37,144 nt of DNA from Deltaproteobacteria bacterium (GTDB lineage Bacteria; Desulfobacterota; GWC2-55-46; DRQE01): assembly GCA_015492495.1 (NCBI GenBank), contig WGEY01000039.1, positions 1 through 37,144 of the forward strand, given 5' to 3'. The translations under genes and the position numbers were made by a program. A model generated the notes under the pieces. That model did not search any database and had not been told where the DNA came from. It saw only the letters and a list, made by a program, of their open reading frames with translations. Positions within the stretch are counted from its first letter, which is position 1; each line of letters begins with the position of its first letter. Below are positions 7,477-15,872 of this stretch, one piece after another.

Positions 7477-7523
7477 ACAACAAAAACAGGGAATTGCATG
7501 CATGCAGTTCCCTGGTTTTGTTG
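7477..7523 (-). terminator. Long hairpin terminator after tRNA-Glu
   Basis: CAGGGAA(T/C)TGCATG arms form a near-perfect hairpin at 7487-7514. It is extended on both sides by pairing A- and T-rich flanks (ACAACAAAAA with TTTTGTTG). On the minus strand the stem is followed by TTTTTG. It lies 10 nt past the tRNA 3' end and just upstream of the PAP2 ribosome site. The symmetric flanks would also let it work on the plus strand. Confidence 0.75.
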
Positions 7524-7533
7524 AGGAAAAGCC

Positions 7534-7609
7534 TGGCGGTCCCAACGGGAGTCGAACCCGTGTTTTCGCCTTGAGAGGGCGACGTCCTGGGCCACTAGAC
7601 GATGGGACC
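7534..7609 (-). tRNA. tRNA-Glu (anticodon CTC)
   Basis: On the minus strand the 76-nt sequence folds as a standard cloverleaf. A 7-bp acceptor stem pairs GGTCCCA with TGGGACC, with discriminator G and an encoded CCA. The D arm GTCTAGTGGCCCAGGAC is characteristic of bacterial tRNA-Glu. The anticodon stem TCGCC/GGCGA holds loop CTCTCAA, giving anticodon CTC, and the T arm is CGGG-TTCGACTC-CCG. It reads GAG codons. Confidence 0.95.
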
Positions 7610-7635
7610 ACTTCGATTGTTGACAATATATCTCA

Positions 7636-7736
7636 CCAATTTAACAGTTCGCTGTCCCGTTGTCAATACTGATTTGAGCAGATGTCAAGCCAATTTAGAT
7701 AATGTCCTATTCTTTCTTACCAATTTAGAAGTGTCC
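7636..7736. repeat. Short repeats resembling an IS terminal region
   Basis: Three copies of CCAATTTA, each followed by TGTCC after 4-8 nt, occur at 7636, 7690 and 7720. They lie in an AT-rich stretch between tRNA-Glu and selD that differs from its surroundings. Multiple internal repeats of this kind are typical of the ends of IS21-like (istAB) elements. No transposase reading frame remains, so this is probably a relic. The assignment to a specific IS family is inference. Confidence 0.4.
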
Positions 7737-7794
7737 GGATTTGGGCAGATATTGTTGGGGGCTTCCGTAACAGGTTGCACGTGGTGCTACGCAG

Positions 7795-8847
7795 CTACGC
7801 ACCCTCGACTACGATCGTCCTTGGCATCTTCCGCGTGACCTCCCCTATTACAAATGCATCGCCCCCTCTTTCCTCCAAGCCATTCCGCAGATCACCGGCC
7901 CTTTCCCGTGGTACCGAAATCAAAAGCCCCCCGGATGTCTGGGGATCATGGAGGAGGAGTTCAACGGCCTCCGTAACATCCGGCGAGACCTCAACCCGGT
8001 CTTTGAGGAAGTCCATGTTCGATGCTATTGCGCGGGGCCTGTTCTTTCTGGACAGTACCAACTCCGTAGCGCCTCGAAAGAAAGGCACATCCCCGGAGCG
8101 TATGACCATGCTGACCCCGGAGGCGTCCGCCATCTCGAACGCATGTCCCAGCAGCCCGAAGCCCGTGATGTCCGTGCAGGCGTTTACACCTACCTCGATC
8201 ATGGCCTCTGAGGCACCCCTGTTCAGCGCCAGCATGGAAGAGACGGCCTCCGAAGCCCCGGCCTCCGAGAGCCTGCCGGCCTTTACGGCGCTCGTAATCA
8301 CACCGGTACCTATGGGCTTTGTGAGTAGCAGAAGATCACCCTCCTTCGCACCGCTGTTGGTCACCATACGGGCCGGATCAACGAAGCCTGTGACCGAAAG
8401 ACCGTACTTTATCTCCCTGTCCTCGATGGAATGGCCGCCCACGAGGAGCGCGCCTGCCTCCCTGAGCTTGTCCGTGCTCCCCCTGAGTATCTCAAGCAGT
8501 ACCGAGGTGTCGAGCTTGCGCGGGAAACAGACCATGTTCGTCGCGAAACGAGGGGTTGCGCCCATGGCGTAGATGTCGCTCAGGGCGTTGGCTGCGGCGA
8601 TACCACCGAAGGTGTATGGATCATCGACGATCGGCGGGAAAAAATCCAGGCTCGTCACAACCGCAAGGTCGTCCGAAATGCGGTATACCGCGGCGTCGTC
8701 GGATGTCTCGGTTCCGACAAGGAGCGCGGGATCGTCTGTCTTCGGCAGCTGATGCAGGACCTGCATCAGGGCGCTGGCCTCCATCTTGGCCGCTCACCCG
8801 GCACAGCTCGCCCAACTCGTAAGCTTTATCTTTTTACCCCTGTTCAC
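7795..8847 (-). CDS. selD: Selenophosphate synthetase SelD, selenocysteine-containing
   Basis: SelD makes selenophosphate from selenide and ATP, the selenium donor for tRNA-Sec. The track starts at Met 8784, but the frame continues upstream through one TGA (8794-8796) into KIKLTSWASCAG-U-AAK. This is the N-terminal catalytic loop of SelD, where the TGA occupies the position of the catalytic Cys/Sec. The start is probably GTG 8847 (MNRGKKIK...), with GAGGTGA 5 nt upstream, giving 350 residues including Sec18. Later motifs include TSLDFFPPIVDDPYTFG, GGHSIED and the final DPQTSGGLLISV, all typical of SelD. A SECIS hairpin follows the TGA. It is the last gene of selB-ydcF-selD, 22 nt after ydcF. 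Confidence 0.93.
8749..8769 (-). promoter_or_regulatory. Bacterial SECIS hairpin in selD
   Basis: On the minus strand CTGATGCAG and CTGCATCAG form a perfect 9-bp stem with a GTC loop. The apex GCAGGTCCTGC is close to the known E. coli fdhF SECIS apex (GCAGGUCUGC), which SelB recognises. The loop begins 33 nt after the TGA, within the accepted range. The hairpin is inside the coding frame. Confidence 0.85.
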
Positions 8848-8869
8848 CGTCACCTCGTGTGCGCATGCT

Positions 8870-9565
8870 TTATATATAACCGTAAACCCTGTAGAGGATG
8901 AGCGCTGCATACTCCCAGAGGACCTCCCTCAAAAGCGCGACCCTGTCCGTGGGGTCGCGTCTCAGGTGCGTATAGTCCTTCACCGGTGCGGGGCTGCACT
9001 CAAGCCCCTGTCTGCCCGCGACCCTCATGGCCCTGTACATGTGGGTGGGCGATGTCACAAGGAGGCAACTTGCAAGCCCCCCCGACTCCATGAACTCCTT
9101 CAGCGCCCTTATGTTGGTATAGGTGTTCGTGGATCCGCTGTCCACGTACATATCATCACCGGGAATCCCGAGCCCGACCGCGATCCTGCGCATGAAGGCC
9201 GCCTCCACCACGTCCATCCCCTCTGTATCCTCTGAGCCTGAAAGCGTATGCAGGAGCTTCCCCGAAGCCTCAAGTATGCTTCCACCGAGAAATATGACCC
9301 CGGGGGCATAACCCTCCCTGTACAGGAGAAGCCCTTGGATGAGCCGCTCGTTCGAGGCCCTGCTCAAGACACCGTTCCTGTAGGCGCCGCCCCCGAGCAC
9401 GGCTATTATGTCGGCCCTTTGAAGCTCCGACTCCATTGTAAGAGGACGTGCCATGTAGTTCGTAACCGGCGTATAGGCGACAACGAGAAACGCTGCTGTA
9501 AAGAGCAGGCAAAGACACAAAACAACCTTTTTCACCTTCTTAGCCGCCTTGGATATGATTGACAT
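8870..9565 (-). CDS. YdcF/ElyC/SanA-family (DUF218) membrane-anchored protein
   Basis: The 231-aa protein has one N-terminal membrane helix (VVLCLCLLFTAAFLVVAYT) followed by a DUF218 domain. Domain motifs are ADIIAVLGGGAYRNGVLSRASNERLIQGLLLY (about 51-82), SGSTNTYTNIRALKEFM and LLVTSPTHMYRAMRV. Relatives such as ElyC and SanA take part in envelope or peptidoglycan-precursor homeostasis, though the biochemical reaction is not settled. It sits between selB (21 nt gap) and selD (22 nt gap), so it is co-transcribed with the selenium genes. No selenium-related function can be deduced from the sequence. Confidence 0.85.
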   Translation of the reverse strand: MSIISKAAKKVKKVVLCLCLLFTAAFLVVAYTPVTNYMARPLTMESELQRADIIAVLGGGAYRNGVLSRASNERLIQGLLLYREGYAPGVIFLGGSILEASGKLLHTLSGSEDTEGMDVVEAAFMRRIAVGLGIPGDDMYVDSGSTNTYTNIRALKEFMESGGLASCLLVTSPTHMYRAMRVAGRQGLECSPAPVKDYTHLRRDPTDRVALLREVLWEYAALILYRVYGYI

Positions 9566-9586
9566 AGCCCCCTAAGAGATGTCCCC

Positions 9587-11518
9587 TCACCTGAGGATCC
9601 TCACATCGCCCTTTCTTATCGTTACCCTCTCTTTGTCGAAGTACTCGAGTATATCTATCGCAAGCCTCCTTCCGCATCCGAGTATATCCCTGAACTCCGC
9701 GGCCCTTATGGGGCCCTTCTCGCTTATGCGCCTTTCAAGCCTCTCCCTTGCCGTACGAAGCGCTGCAGCCGAGATGAATACATCCTGCCTGAGCCTTACC
9801 ACGAGTCCGCGCCGAAGGAGGTTTTGAAGGACCCTCTTGGCATCGGCGCCCCCCTTGCAAAGCCTTTCTATATCTTCGGACCTTGTAGCCGTAAAACCCT
9901 CTCCCACGGCCCTCAGTATGGCGTCCTCGATCTCTTTTTCGGCGCCGGCCGCTTCCGGCCTGTGCCCGGCAAGGGCCACGAAGGCGCCTTCCCTACGCAA
10001 ACGCCCCTCTCTTATGAGCTCATCCAGCACCCCGTCCCTAAAAAGCCCCGACGCAGCCGCCCTCCCCACCCTGCCCTTTACCACACCAAGGACACGGTCC
10101 AGCAACTCGTCGACCTTCATCCCGACCTCCCCGGGATGCTCCCGATGATGGACAGAGAGCGTACTCAGCACCGCATCCCTGACGGCACGGACGGAAGAGG
10201 CCTTGACAACCCTGCCCCCCACAAGGGTGAACCTCCCTTCCTCCGCAAGAAAATCATCGAGCTCGGCACAGTCCATGTTCAGCATGATGCAAAGCGTGTC
10301 CCTCTCCACACCGTAGCCACCCCTTGAAAGGAGCGTGGATATGACCTCCCCGGCTCCGCCGCCCTCAAGGCACTCGAAGTCAGTATCCCTCACGGCGGGC
10401 GCAAGCCCCCTCGAATAATAGGGAAGGAGCACCTCGCCTCCGGCTATCGTCCTGTTGACGGACGGATCCCTGAGTATGAACCTGTCGCCCCTGAACATCA
10501 TGAGCGGTTCATTGAGCCTGATCCTCGCGTAGACCCTCGAGCCGGGGGCTGCCTCGCGGAGATCCCTCAGAAGGACCGTTGCAAGGACCTCGCTTGTGAG
10601 GTAATGGAGCTTGAGGAGCCTGCGGTTCTTAAGGGGCCTCGGCATGGAGCTAAGGAGGTCGAGCACGCAGTCGAGCCTCCCTGCACCCTCCTTCAAGGCG
10701 GCGACTTCGCCCGAAACGAGCATGTCTCCCCTTTTAACCTCGGTGCACGAGATGCCGGCAAGGTTCACGGCGGCCCTCTGTCCCCTTGAAACACTCTCGA
10801 CACTCAAGTGGTGGCTCTCTATGCCCCTGACCCTTAGCCTTCTGCGGTGCGGATACAGAAGGACCGTGTCCGAACGCCTGAGGGCGCCGGATGCCACCGT
10901 GCCGGTCACCACCGTGCCGAAGCCCCTCATCGTAAAGGAGCGGTCCACGGGCAGGCGCATGAGCCCGCTCGTACCCCTCTGCGGTGCCTTGCGGCACAAC
11001 CCGGCAAGGAGCTCCCTCACCTCCTCCATGCCGCTCCCGGTAGTTGCGGAGGCCTCTACGATACAGGAGCCCTCGAGGCCTGTACCCTTTAAGAGGGCCG
11101 TCACCTCCCGCCTTACCTCGCCGAGCCTCCTGGCATCCACAAGGTCGGCCTTCGTTATGACGAAGAGCCCGTTACGTATCCCCAAAAGATTGACTATCTC
11201 TAGGTGTTCGCGTGTCTGGGGCATAACACCGTCATCCGCTGCCACGCAGAAAAGGACCATGTCAATGCCGGTGACACCGGCAAGCATGTTCTTTATGAAC
11301 CTCTCGTGTCCAGGCACATCTATGACGGCGGCGCGCACGCCTCCGGGAAGGTCTACGTAGGCAAACCCCAGGTCTATGGTCAACCCCCTCTTCTTCTCCT
11401 CGGCGAGCCTGTCGGTGTCCATGCCGGTGAGCGACTTGACCAGCGTGGTCTTGCCGTGGTCCACGTGTCCTGCGGTGCCTATTATAACCTTTGCGGGTGA
11501 ATGTGTCTTCGACGGCAT
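9587..11518 (-). CDS. selB: Selenocysteine-specific elongation factor SelB
   Basis: The 643-aa GTPase begins [19 protein letters not shown] (G1, about 12-30). [14 protein letters not shown] is the switch region (G2), [15 protein letters not shown] is G3 and ITKADLVD is G4. After the EF-Tu-like domains 2-3 it has a C-terminal block of winged-helix repeats (from about 390; ending with [23 protein letters not shown]) that binds SECIS RNA. SelB carries Sec-tRNA to UGA codons on the ribosome. It is first in a minus-strand operon with ydcF and selD and is transcribed away from the hydrogenase genes. Its presence makes the two in-frame TGA codons credible as Sec. Confidence 0.96.
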   Translation of the reverse strand: MPSKTHSPAKVIIGTAGHVDHGKTTLVKSLTGMDTDRLAEEKKRGLTIDLGFAYVDLPGGVRAAVIDVPGHERFIKNMLAGVTGIDMVLFCVAADDGVMPQTREHLEIVNLLGIRNGLFVITKADLVDARRLGEVRREVTALLKGTGLEGSCIVEASATTGSGMEEVRELLAGLCRKAPQRGTSGLMRLPVDRSFTMRGFGTVVTGTVASGALRRSDTVLLYPHRRRLRVRGIESHHLSVESVSRGQRAAVNLAGISCTEVKRGDMLVSGEVAALKEGAGRLDCVLDLLSSMPRPLKNRRLLKLHYLTSEVLATVLLRDLREAAPGSRVYARIRLNEPLMMFRGDRFILRDPSVNRTIAGGEVLLPYYSRGLAPAVRDTDFECLEGGGAGEVISTLLSRGGYGVERDTLCIMLNMDCAELDDFLAEEGRFTLVGGRVVKASSVRAVRDAVLSTLSVHHREHPGEVGMKVDELLDRVLGVVKGRVGRAAASGLFRDGVLDELIREGRLRREGAFVALAGHRPEAAGAEKEIEDAILRAVGEGFTATRSEDIERLCKGGADAKRVLQNLLRRGLVVRLRQDVFISAAALRTARERLERRISEKGPIRAAEFRDILGCGRRLAIDILEYFDKERVTIRKGDVRILR

Positions 11519-11557
11519 AAGTGACCTGACTACCGAACGTGTCCTGAACAGGGTACA

Positions 11558-11587
11558 ATTTTAACCGATAAATGTCCAGGGCATCAA
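11558..11587 (-). promoter_or_regulatory. Candidate sigma70-type promoter for selB-ydcF-selD
   Basis: On the minus strand TTGATG (11587-11582) and TAAAAT (11563-11558) are separated by 18 nt. The predicted start would be about 33 nt before selB ATG 11518. It is divergent from, and almost abutting, the hydrogenase promoter candidate. Confidence 0.5.
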
Positions 11588-11593
11588 GGCGAG

Positions 11594-11622
11594 TTTACAC
11601 AAGGCCCTTTTTCTGCTAAGAT
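11594..11622 (+). promoter_or_regulatory. Candidate sigma70-type promoter for the hydrogenase operon
   Basis: TTTACA (11594-11599) and TAAGAT (11617-11622) are separated by exactly 17 nt. The leader would be about 110 nt before the hydrogenase small-subunit start. Its -35 lies 6 nt from the divergent selB -35, so one bound factor could affect both. Confidence 0.55.
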
Positions 11623-11739
11623 TTCGATGCCCCCGGTGCTGTAAGGGCCTGTTCGATACCGCATTATGCGAGAGATGCCGCAGCGTACCTCCTGACGCCG
11701 CCACGGGGGAAGGAACCGACAAGCACACTGGGTCCCGTG

Positions 11740-12516
11740 ATGATACCCACCGTAAAAAAACCGAGGCTTGCGTTCTTTTCATTCACCTGCTGCGAGGGCT
11801 GCCAGCTGATGGTCCTCAACTGCGAGGACGAGTTCCCCGATCTGGTGAAGCTCGTGGACATCGTGAACTTCAGGGAGGCCATGAGCGAAAAGAGCGATGA
11901 TTACGACGTGGCCTTTGTAGAAGGCAGCATCTCCAGGCGCGAGGAGATAAAGAAACTCAAGGAGATAAGGAAGAGGGCCTCCACGGTCATCGCCCTGGGT
12001 GCGTGTTCCTCCACGGGCGGGCTGAACTGCCTCAGGAATCGCTTCCCTGTGGAAGAGGCAAAGAGGATAGTCTACGGAAAGGATGCTGCCGTCCGCAAGA
12101 TAAAGGATACCATACGTGCAAGACCGATAGACTCCATAATAGAGGTCGACCACTACATCCACGGCTGTCCCATAACGAAGGAGGAGTTCCTCTCGACCCT
12201 GAAGGCATTGCTCCTCGGCAAGGCCCCGGAGGTCCCTAACCACCCCGTGTGCGTGGACTGCAAGATGGCGGGCAACATATGCGTATTTGAAAGGGGCGCA
12301 ACATGCATGGGACCTGTAACCAGAGCAGGATGCAACGCCATATGCATTACCTACGGCAGCATCTGCTGGGGATGCCGCGGAACGGTCGATAATCCCAATA
12401 TGGATGCACACGAGGAAACCCTCAGGCGCTACGGGCTCACCGCCGACTCCGTTACGAGAAGCCTCGACCTTTACGGCGGCTGCACCGTCCGCAAGAAAAC
12501 CGGCAGGGGCGACTGA
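11740..12516 (+). CDS. [NiFe] hydrogenase small subunit (group 3-like)
   Basis: The 258-aa protein has no Tat signal peptide and is cytosolic. FFSFTCCEGCQLMVLN (CxxC at about 18-21), IALGACSSTGG and YIHGCPI supply proximal Fe-S cluster ligands. CVDCKMAGNICVF and later Cys (ATCMGPVTRAGCNAIC, CWGCRG) supply further clusters. The sequence FREAMSEKSDDYDVAFVEGSISR resembles the delta subunits of group 3b sulfhydrogenases. I use ATG 11740; the track's GTG 11737 is adjacent. The catalytic subunit follows 2 nt downstream. No NAD(P)-reducing subunits are encoded nearby, so its electron partner is unknown. Confidence 0.88.
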   Translation: MIPTVKKPRLAFFSFTCCEGCQLMVLNCEDEFPDLVKLVDIVNFREAMSEKSDDYDVAFVEGSISRREEIKKLKEIRKRASTVIALGACSSTGGLNCLRNRFPVEEAKRIVYGKDAAVRKIKDTIRARPIDSIIEVDHYIHGCPITKEEFLSTLKALLLGKAPEVPNHPVCVDCKMAGNICVFERGATCMGPVTRAGCNAICITYGSICWGCRGTVDNPNMDAHEETLRRYGLTADSVTRSLDLYGGCTVRKKTGRGD

Positions 12517-12518
12517 CC

Positions 12519-13808
12519 ATGCACAAAGACCACGACATAAACGTTCACGAGGTGACAAGGGTCGAAGGCCATGGCAACATCGTGATCAACGTAAGAAAGG
12601 GCCGCGTAGAGGAGCTCAGGCTCGAGATAATCGAGTCGCCCCGTTTCTTCGAGGCGATGCTGCGCGGGCGCCGCTATGACGAGGCCCAGCACATCATGTC
12701 GCGCATCTGCGGTATATGTGCCGTAAGCCACACATCCGCATCCGTCAAGGCCGTGGAGTCGGCAACGGGCATGAGGATATCCAAGAGGGCGAGGCTCCTC
12801 AGGGAACTCGCCTTCTGCGGGGAGACGCTCCAGAGCCACATACTGCACCTCTACTTTCTCGTGCTGCCGGACTTCTTCAGCGTGGGCTCCATAGTGCCCC
12901 TCATAAAGTCGCATCCCGAGATCGCAAGGATGGGGCTCGGGCTCAAAAAACTCGCAAACGAGATATGCAGGATCGTGGGAGGCAGGCACGTCCATCCGAT
13001 CTCCATCTTTCCCGGCGGTGTTGTGCATGTACCGAAGCCGCGGGAGCTCAAGGACCTGAAGAAGGCCCTCACCGGCTCATTTGAAAGGCTTGAGAAAACG
13101 ATCGAGCTCTTCGAGGGGTTCGAGGTCCCGGACTTCGAAGGTTCAAGGGAGTTCATCTCGCTCAGGGCCGCCAAGGGCTACCCGTTCTATGAAGGCGACC
13201 CTTTCTCGAGCATGGACGCCTCCATCGGGCAGGAGAGCTATACAAAGAGGATCAAGGAGTACACGGTTCCGCATTCCACCGCAAAACACGCAAGGACGAG
13301 CCATGGAACGTTCATGGTAGGCGCCCTTGCGAGGTTCAACAACAACCACCGAAGGCTCCACCCCAGGGCCAGGAAGGCGGCGAAACGCCTCTTGCTTAAG
13401 CCCGGCTGCTCGAATCCGTTCATGAACAACCAGGCACAGCTCGTCGAATGTATCCACCTGACCGAGGAGGCCATCTCCCTCGTCGACCGGCTGCTTGAGG
13501 TGGGCCTTGCAGCCGAAAGGCCCGCGAGGCCGCGCCGCTTCGGCAGGGGAATAGGGCTCGTAGAGGCGCCGAGGGGGACCCTGTACCACGAATACAGGAT
13601 CAACCGGGACGGCCTTATAGAAGAGGTCAACTGCATAATACCCACCGCACAGAACCTGCGGTCCATTGAAAGGGACCTCGGGGAGTTCGTGGTGACCATA
13701 CTGGACAGGCCCAGGGACGAGATAACCCGGAGTGTCGAATCGCTCGTACGCGCCTATGACCCGTGCATATCCTGCTCGACGCATATAATGGACGTGAAGT
13801 TCGTCTGA
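12519..13808 (+). CDS. [NiFe] hydrogenase large (catalytic) subunit
   Basis: The 429-aa protein carries both nickel-binding motifs: RICGIC at about 62-67 and DPCISCSTH at about 414-422. Four Cys (about 64, 67, 416, 419) hold the NiFe centre, and none is replaced by Sec. Only a 7-residue tail (IMDVKFV) follows His422, the usual site where a maturation protease cuts. VTRVEGHGNIVI near the N-terminus is also typical. It oxidises or evolves H2 in the cytosol with the small subunit. Group 3b enzymes normally come with two diaphorase subunits, which are missing here, and no hyp or protease gene is visible. A sensory or alternative-partner role is possible but inferred. Confidence 0.93.
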   Translation: MHKDHDINVHEVTRVEGHGNIVINVRKGRVEELRLEIIESPRFFEAMLRGRRYDEAQHIMSRICGICAVSHTSASVKAVESATGMRISKRARLLRELAFCGETLQSHILHLYFLVLPDFFSVGSIVPLIKSHPEIARMGLGLKKLANEICRIVGGRHVHPISIFPGGVVHVPKPRELKDLKKALTGSFERLEKTIELFEGFEVPDFEGSREFISLRAAKGYPFYEGDPFSSMDASIGQESYTKRIKEYTVPHSTAKHARTSHGTFMVGALARFNNNHRRLHPRARKAAKRLLLKPGCSNPFMNNQAQLVECIHLTEEAISLVDRLLEVGLAAERPARPRRFGRGIGLVEAPRGTLYHEYRINRDGLIEEVNCIIPTAQNLRSIERDLGEFVVTILDRPRDEITRSVESLVRAYDPCISCSTHIMDVKFV

Positions 13809-13911
13809 GGGTACATGGCGTCAACCCGGCGTGGGGTTCATCGTGTTCATGCACAAGCGCAGGTTCGACAATGTATTCCGTTACACCCGCAACGATGCAA
13901 TGGAGGATTCC

Positions 13912-14292
13912 ATGGCAAAGGTCCTGATAATCGACGACGATGCAGACCTCGTAGAGGCCATGAAGATAGTCCTCGAGTCCAGGGGCTACGAGGTCGACTG
14001 CGCCTACGAAGGGGATACGGGCTTCGAGAAGGCCAGGGAGGGAAGGCCGGACCTGGTCATCCTCGATGTGATGATGAAGACAAAGGACCAGGGCTTCCAG
14101 GTAAGCTACAGGCTCAAGAACGACCCGGAGCTCTCGAAGATCCCTATAATGCTTCTGACATCGGTGGGCAGGGAGACGGGCTTTGTCTTCAGCAAGGAGG
14201 ACGAGGACTACCTCAGGGCCGACGAGATCGTAGAAAAGCCTGTAAAGCCCGGCGAACTCCTCGACAAGGTGAAGAGACTGATCAAAAGGTGA
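13912..14292 (+). CDS. Single-domain response regulator
   Basis: The receiver domain fills the 126-aa protein. KVLIIDDDADLVEAM holds the acidic pocket, LVILDVMMKTKDQGF holds the phosphoacceptor Asp (about 53), and LLTS and VEKPVKP supply the conserved Thr/Ser and Lys. There is no output domain, so it probably signals by protein contact or phosphorelay. I chose ATG 13912 because GGAGG lies 5 nt upstream; the track's start at 13831 adds a non-conserved N-terminus. Its stop overlaps the histidine kinase start. Confidence 0.9.
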   Translation: MAKVLIIDDDADLVEAMKIVLESRGYEVDCAYEGDTGFEKAREGRPDLVILDVMMKTKDQGFQVSYRLKNDPELSKIPIMLLTSVGRETGFVFSKEDEDYLRADEIVEKPVKPGELLDKVKRLIKR

Positions 14293-15659
14293 AGGCCCGG
14301 ATACTGCTCAGAGAGGTCGAACTTGTTGACAGGCTCGGCTGGTACATAAATATCAGGTGGTTCACGGTCGCCTTCATAGCCTGCGCCGGATTCGTTGCAC
14401 GCAGCTTCTTCGGGGTGGACGTTCCGCTTGATACGGTCCTTGTCATAGCCTCTGTCATAGCGCTCTACAACCTCTTCTTCGTCCTATACCTTAAAAGGAT
14501 AAAGACACACCGCGTCGTGGCCGTCGATCTTCCCAGGAGGGCCGAGAGGTTCGTATTCCTGCAGGCGATACTCGACCTCGTGGTGCTGCTCGTCCTCATA
14601 CACTACACAGGCGGAGCGGAAAACCCCTTCATCTTCTACTTCATCTTCCACACGGTCCTTTCGAGCATGCTCCTTTCGAAAAGGGCCGGGTATATACAGT
14701 CCCTGTTCGTGGTAACATCCGTCGGCTGGCTGCTGAGCGCCGAGTACCTCTCCATAATCCCGCACCACCACCTGAAGGGCTTCATGGACTCGGAGCTTTA
14801 CGCGAACCCCGTATACCTCACGGCCCTCTACTTCGTCTTCACGACCTCGGTCCTCTTAACCGCCCATATCACCGTCTCGGTCACGGAAAGGCTGCGCGAA
14901 AGGGAAAACGAGCTCATGGAGAAGTCAATGGAACTCGAGCGCGCCAACAAGGCGCTGAAGGAGAAGGACAGGCTCAAGTCAGAGTACGTGAGGATGGTGG
15001 TCCATGACATAAAGTCACCGCTGTCTTCCATACTGAGCCTTCTCAACGTCGCATCAGAGGGATACGCCGGCTCACTCGACGAAAAGACAAGGGAGATCAT
15101 AGAGAGGGCTGCGGCGAGGGTCCAGGAGCTGCACTCCTACGCAACGGACCTGCTGAACCTCTCCAGGATGAGGTCGGGTCTTGCATTGAACATAGAGACG
15201 GTGGAGGCAGGCCCTCTCATCGACAGGGCGCTTGTGCTTGCGAAGGATGCGGAAGGGCAAAAGGAACTCCGCATAACAAAGGAGGTGGAAAGGGGACTGC
15301 CGCCTGTCAGGGCCGACAAGGAGCAACTACTCCACGTACTCCTGAACCTCATAGGGAACGCCCTTAAGTACACGCCGCCCGGCGGTGAGGTACGTATCAG
15401 TGCCGGGGTGCATGACGGGATGTTCGAGCTGCGCGTGTCTGACACCGGGATAGGCATCCCCAAAGACGAACTGCCGCGTATCTTCGATGAGTTCTACAGG
15501 GGCCGTTCTGCCGAGAAGACATCAAGGGGTACGGGGTTCGGGCTCGCCCTTGTAAAGCACATCGTTGAAAGACACTCCGGCACGATCGAGGTCAGGAGCG
15601 AAGAGGGAAAAGGCTCTGTATTCATCGTAAGGCTTCCGCTGGATGGTCCGAAGGGGTAA
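14289..15659 (+). CDS. Membrane sensor histidine kinase
   Basis: The 456-aa kinase starts at GTG 14289, which overlaps the response-regulator stop (GTGA). The longer track ORF from 13815 is an out-of-frame extension through that gene. Residues about 1-190 contain about six hydrophobic segments (FTVAFIACAGFVARSFF, VIASVIALYNLFFVLY, AILDLVVLLVLIHYTG and others) without a large periplasmic domain. A coiled coil leads into HisKA with VVHDIKSPLSS (phospho-His), then the ATPase domain with NLIGNALKYTPPGG, DTGIGIPKDELPRIFDEFYRG and GTGFGLALVKHIVERH. It pairs with the receiver protein. The input signal is not evident from sequence. Confidence 0.92.
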   Translation: MKARILLREVELVDRLGWYINIRWFTVAFIACAGFVARSFFGVDVPLDTVLVIASVIALYNLFFVLYLKRIKTHRVVAVDLPRRAERFVFLQAILDLVVLLVLIHYTGGAENPFIFYFIFHTVLSSMLLSKRAGYIQSLFVVTSVGWLLSAEYLSIIPHHHLKGFMDSELYANPVYLTALYFVFTTSVLLTAHITVSVTERLRERENELMEKSMELERANKALKEKDRLKSEYVRMVVHDIKSPLSSILSLLNVASEGYAGSLDEKTREIIERAAARVQELHSYATDLLNLSRMRSGLALNIETVEAGPLIDRALVLAKDAEGQKELRITKEVERGLPPVRADKEQLLHVLLNLIGNALKYTPPGGEVRISAGVHDGMFELRVSDTGIGIPKDELPRIFDEFYRGRSAEKTSRGTGFGLALVKHIVERHSGTIEVRSEEGKGSVFIVRLPLDGPKG

Positions 15660-15872
15660 TACGCTTGCAAAACAACACGGTCATAGAGTATAGTTGTCTC
15701 ATCTGCCGCAGACAGACCACCTGCCGCAAGCGGGCCGTACATGACGGATCCTTTTCGTCTGCAAGGCTTTTGCCTGCCGGGACTTCTTCTTTGGAGCGTC
15801 CCCATGGCCTCAAAGGCGGTGGATACCGCCCTTTGTCAGAAAGGGTCAACATCATACGGGGAGGAACAGGGA

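Noticed and set aside
11779-12558. 259-aa minus-strand ORF opposite the hydrogenase small subunit
   Set aside because: It is the complementary-frame shadow of a clear hydrogenase gene; the same holds for 12471-13028 and 13143-13784.
12519-13808. Selenocysteine in the [NiFe] hydrogenase
   Set aside because: Both CxxC nickel motifs are encoded by Cys codons and the stop lies after the normal C-terminus.
13815-14288. N-terminal part of the 614-aa ORF that includes the histidine kinase
   Set aside because: It is out of frame across the response-regulator gene; the kinase proper starts at GTG 14289.
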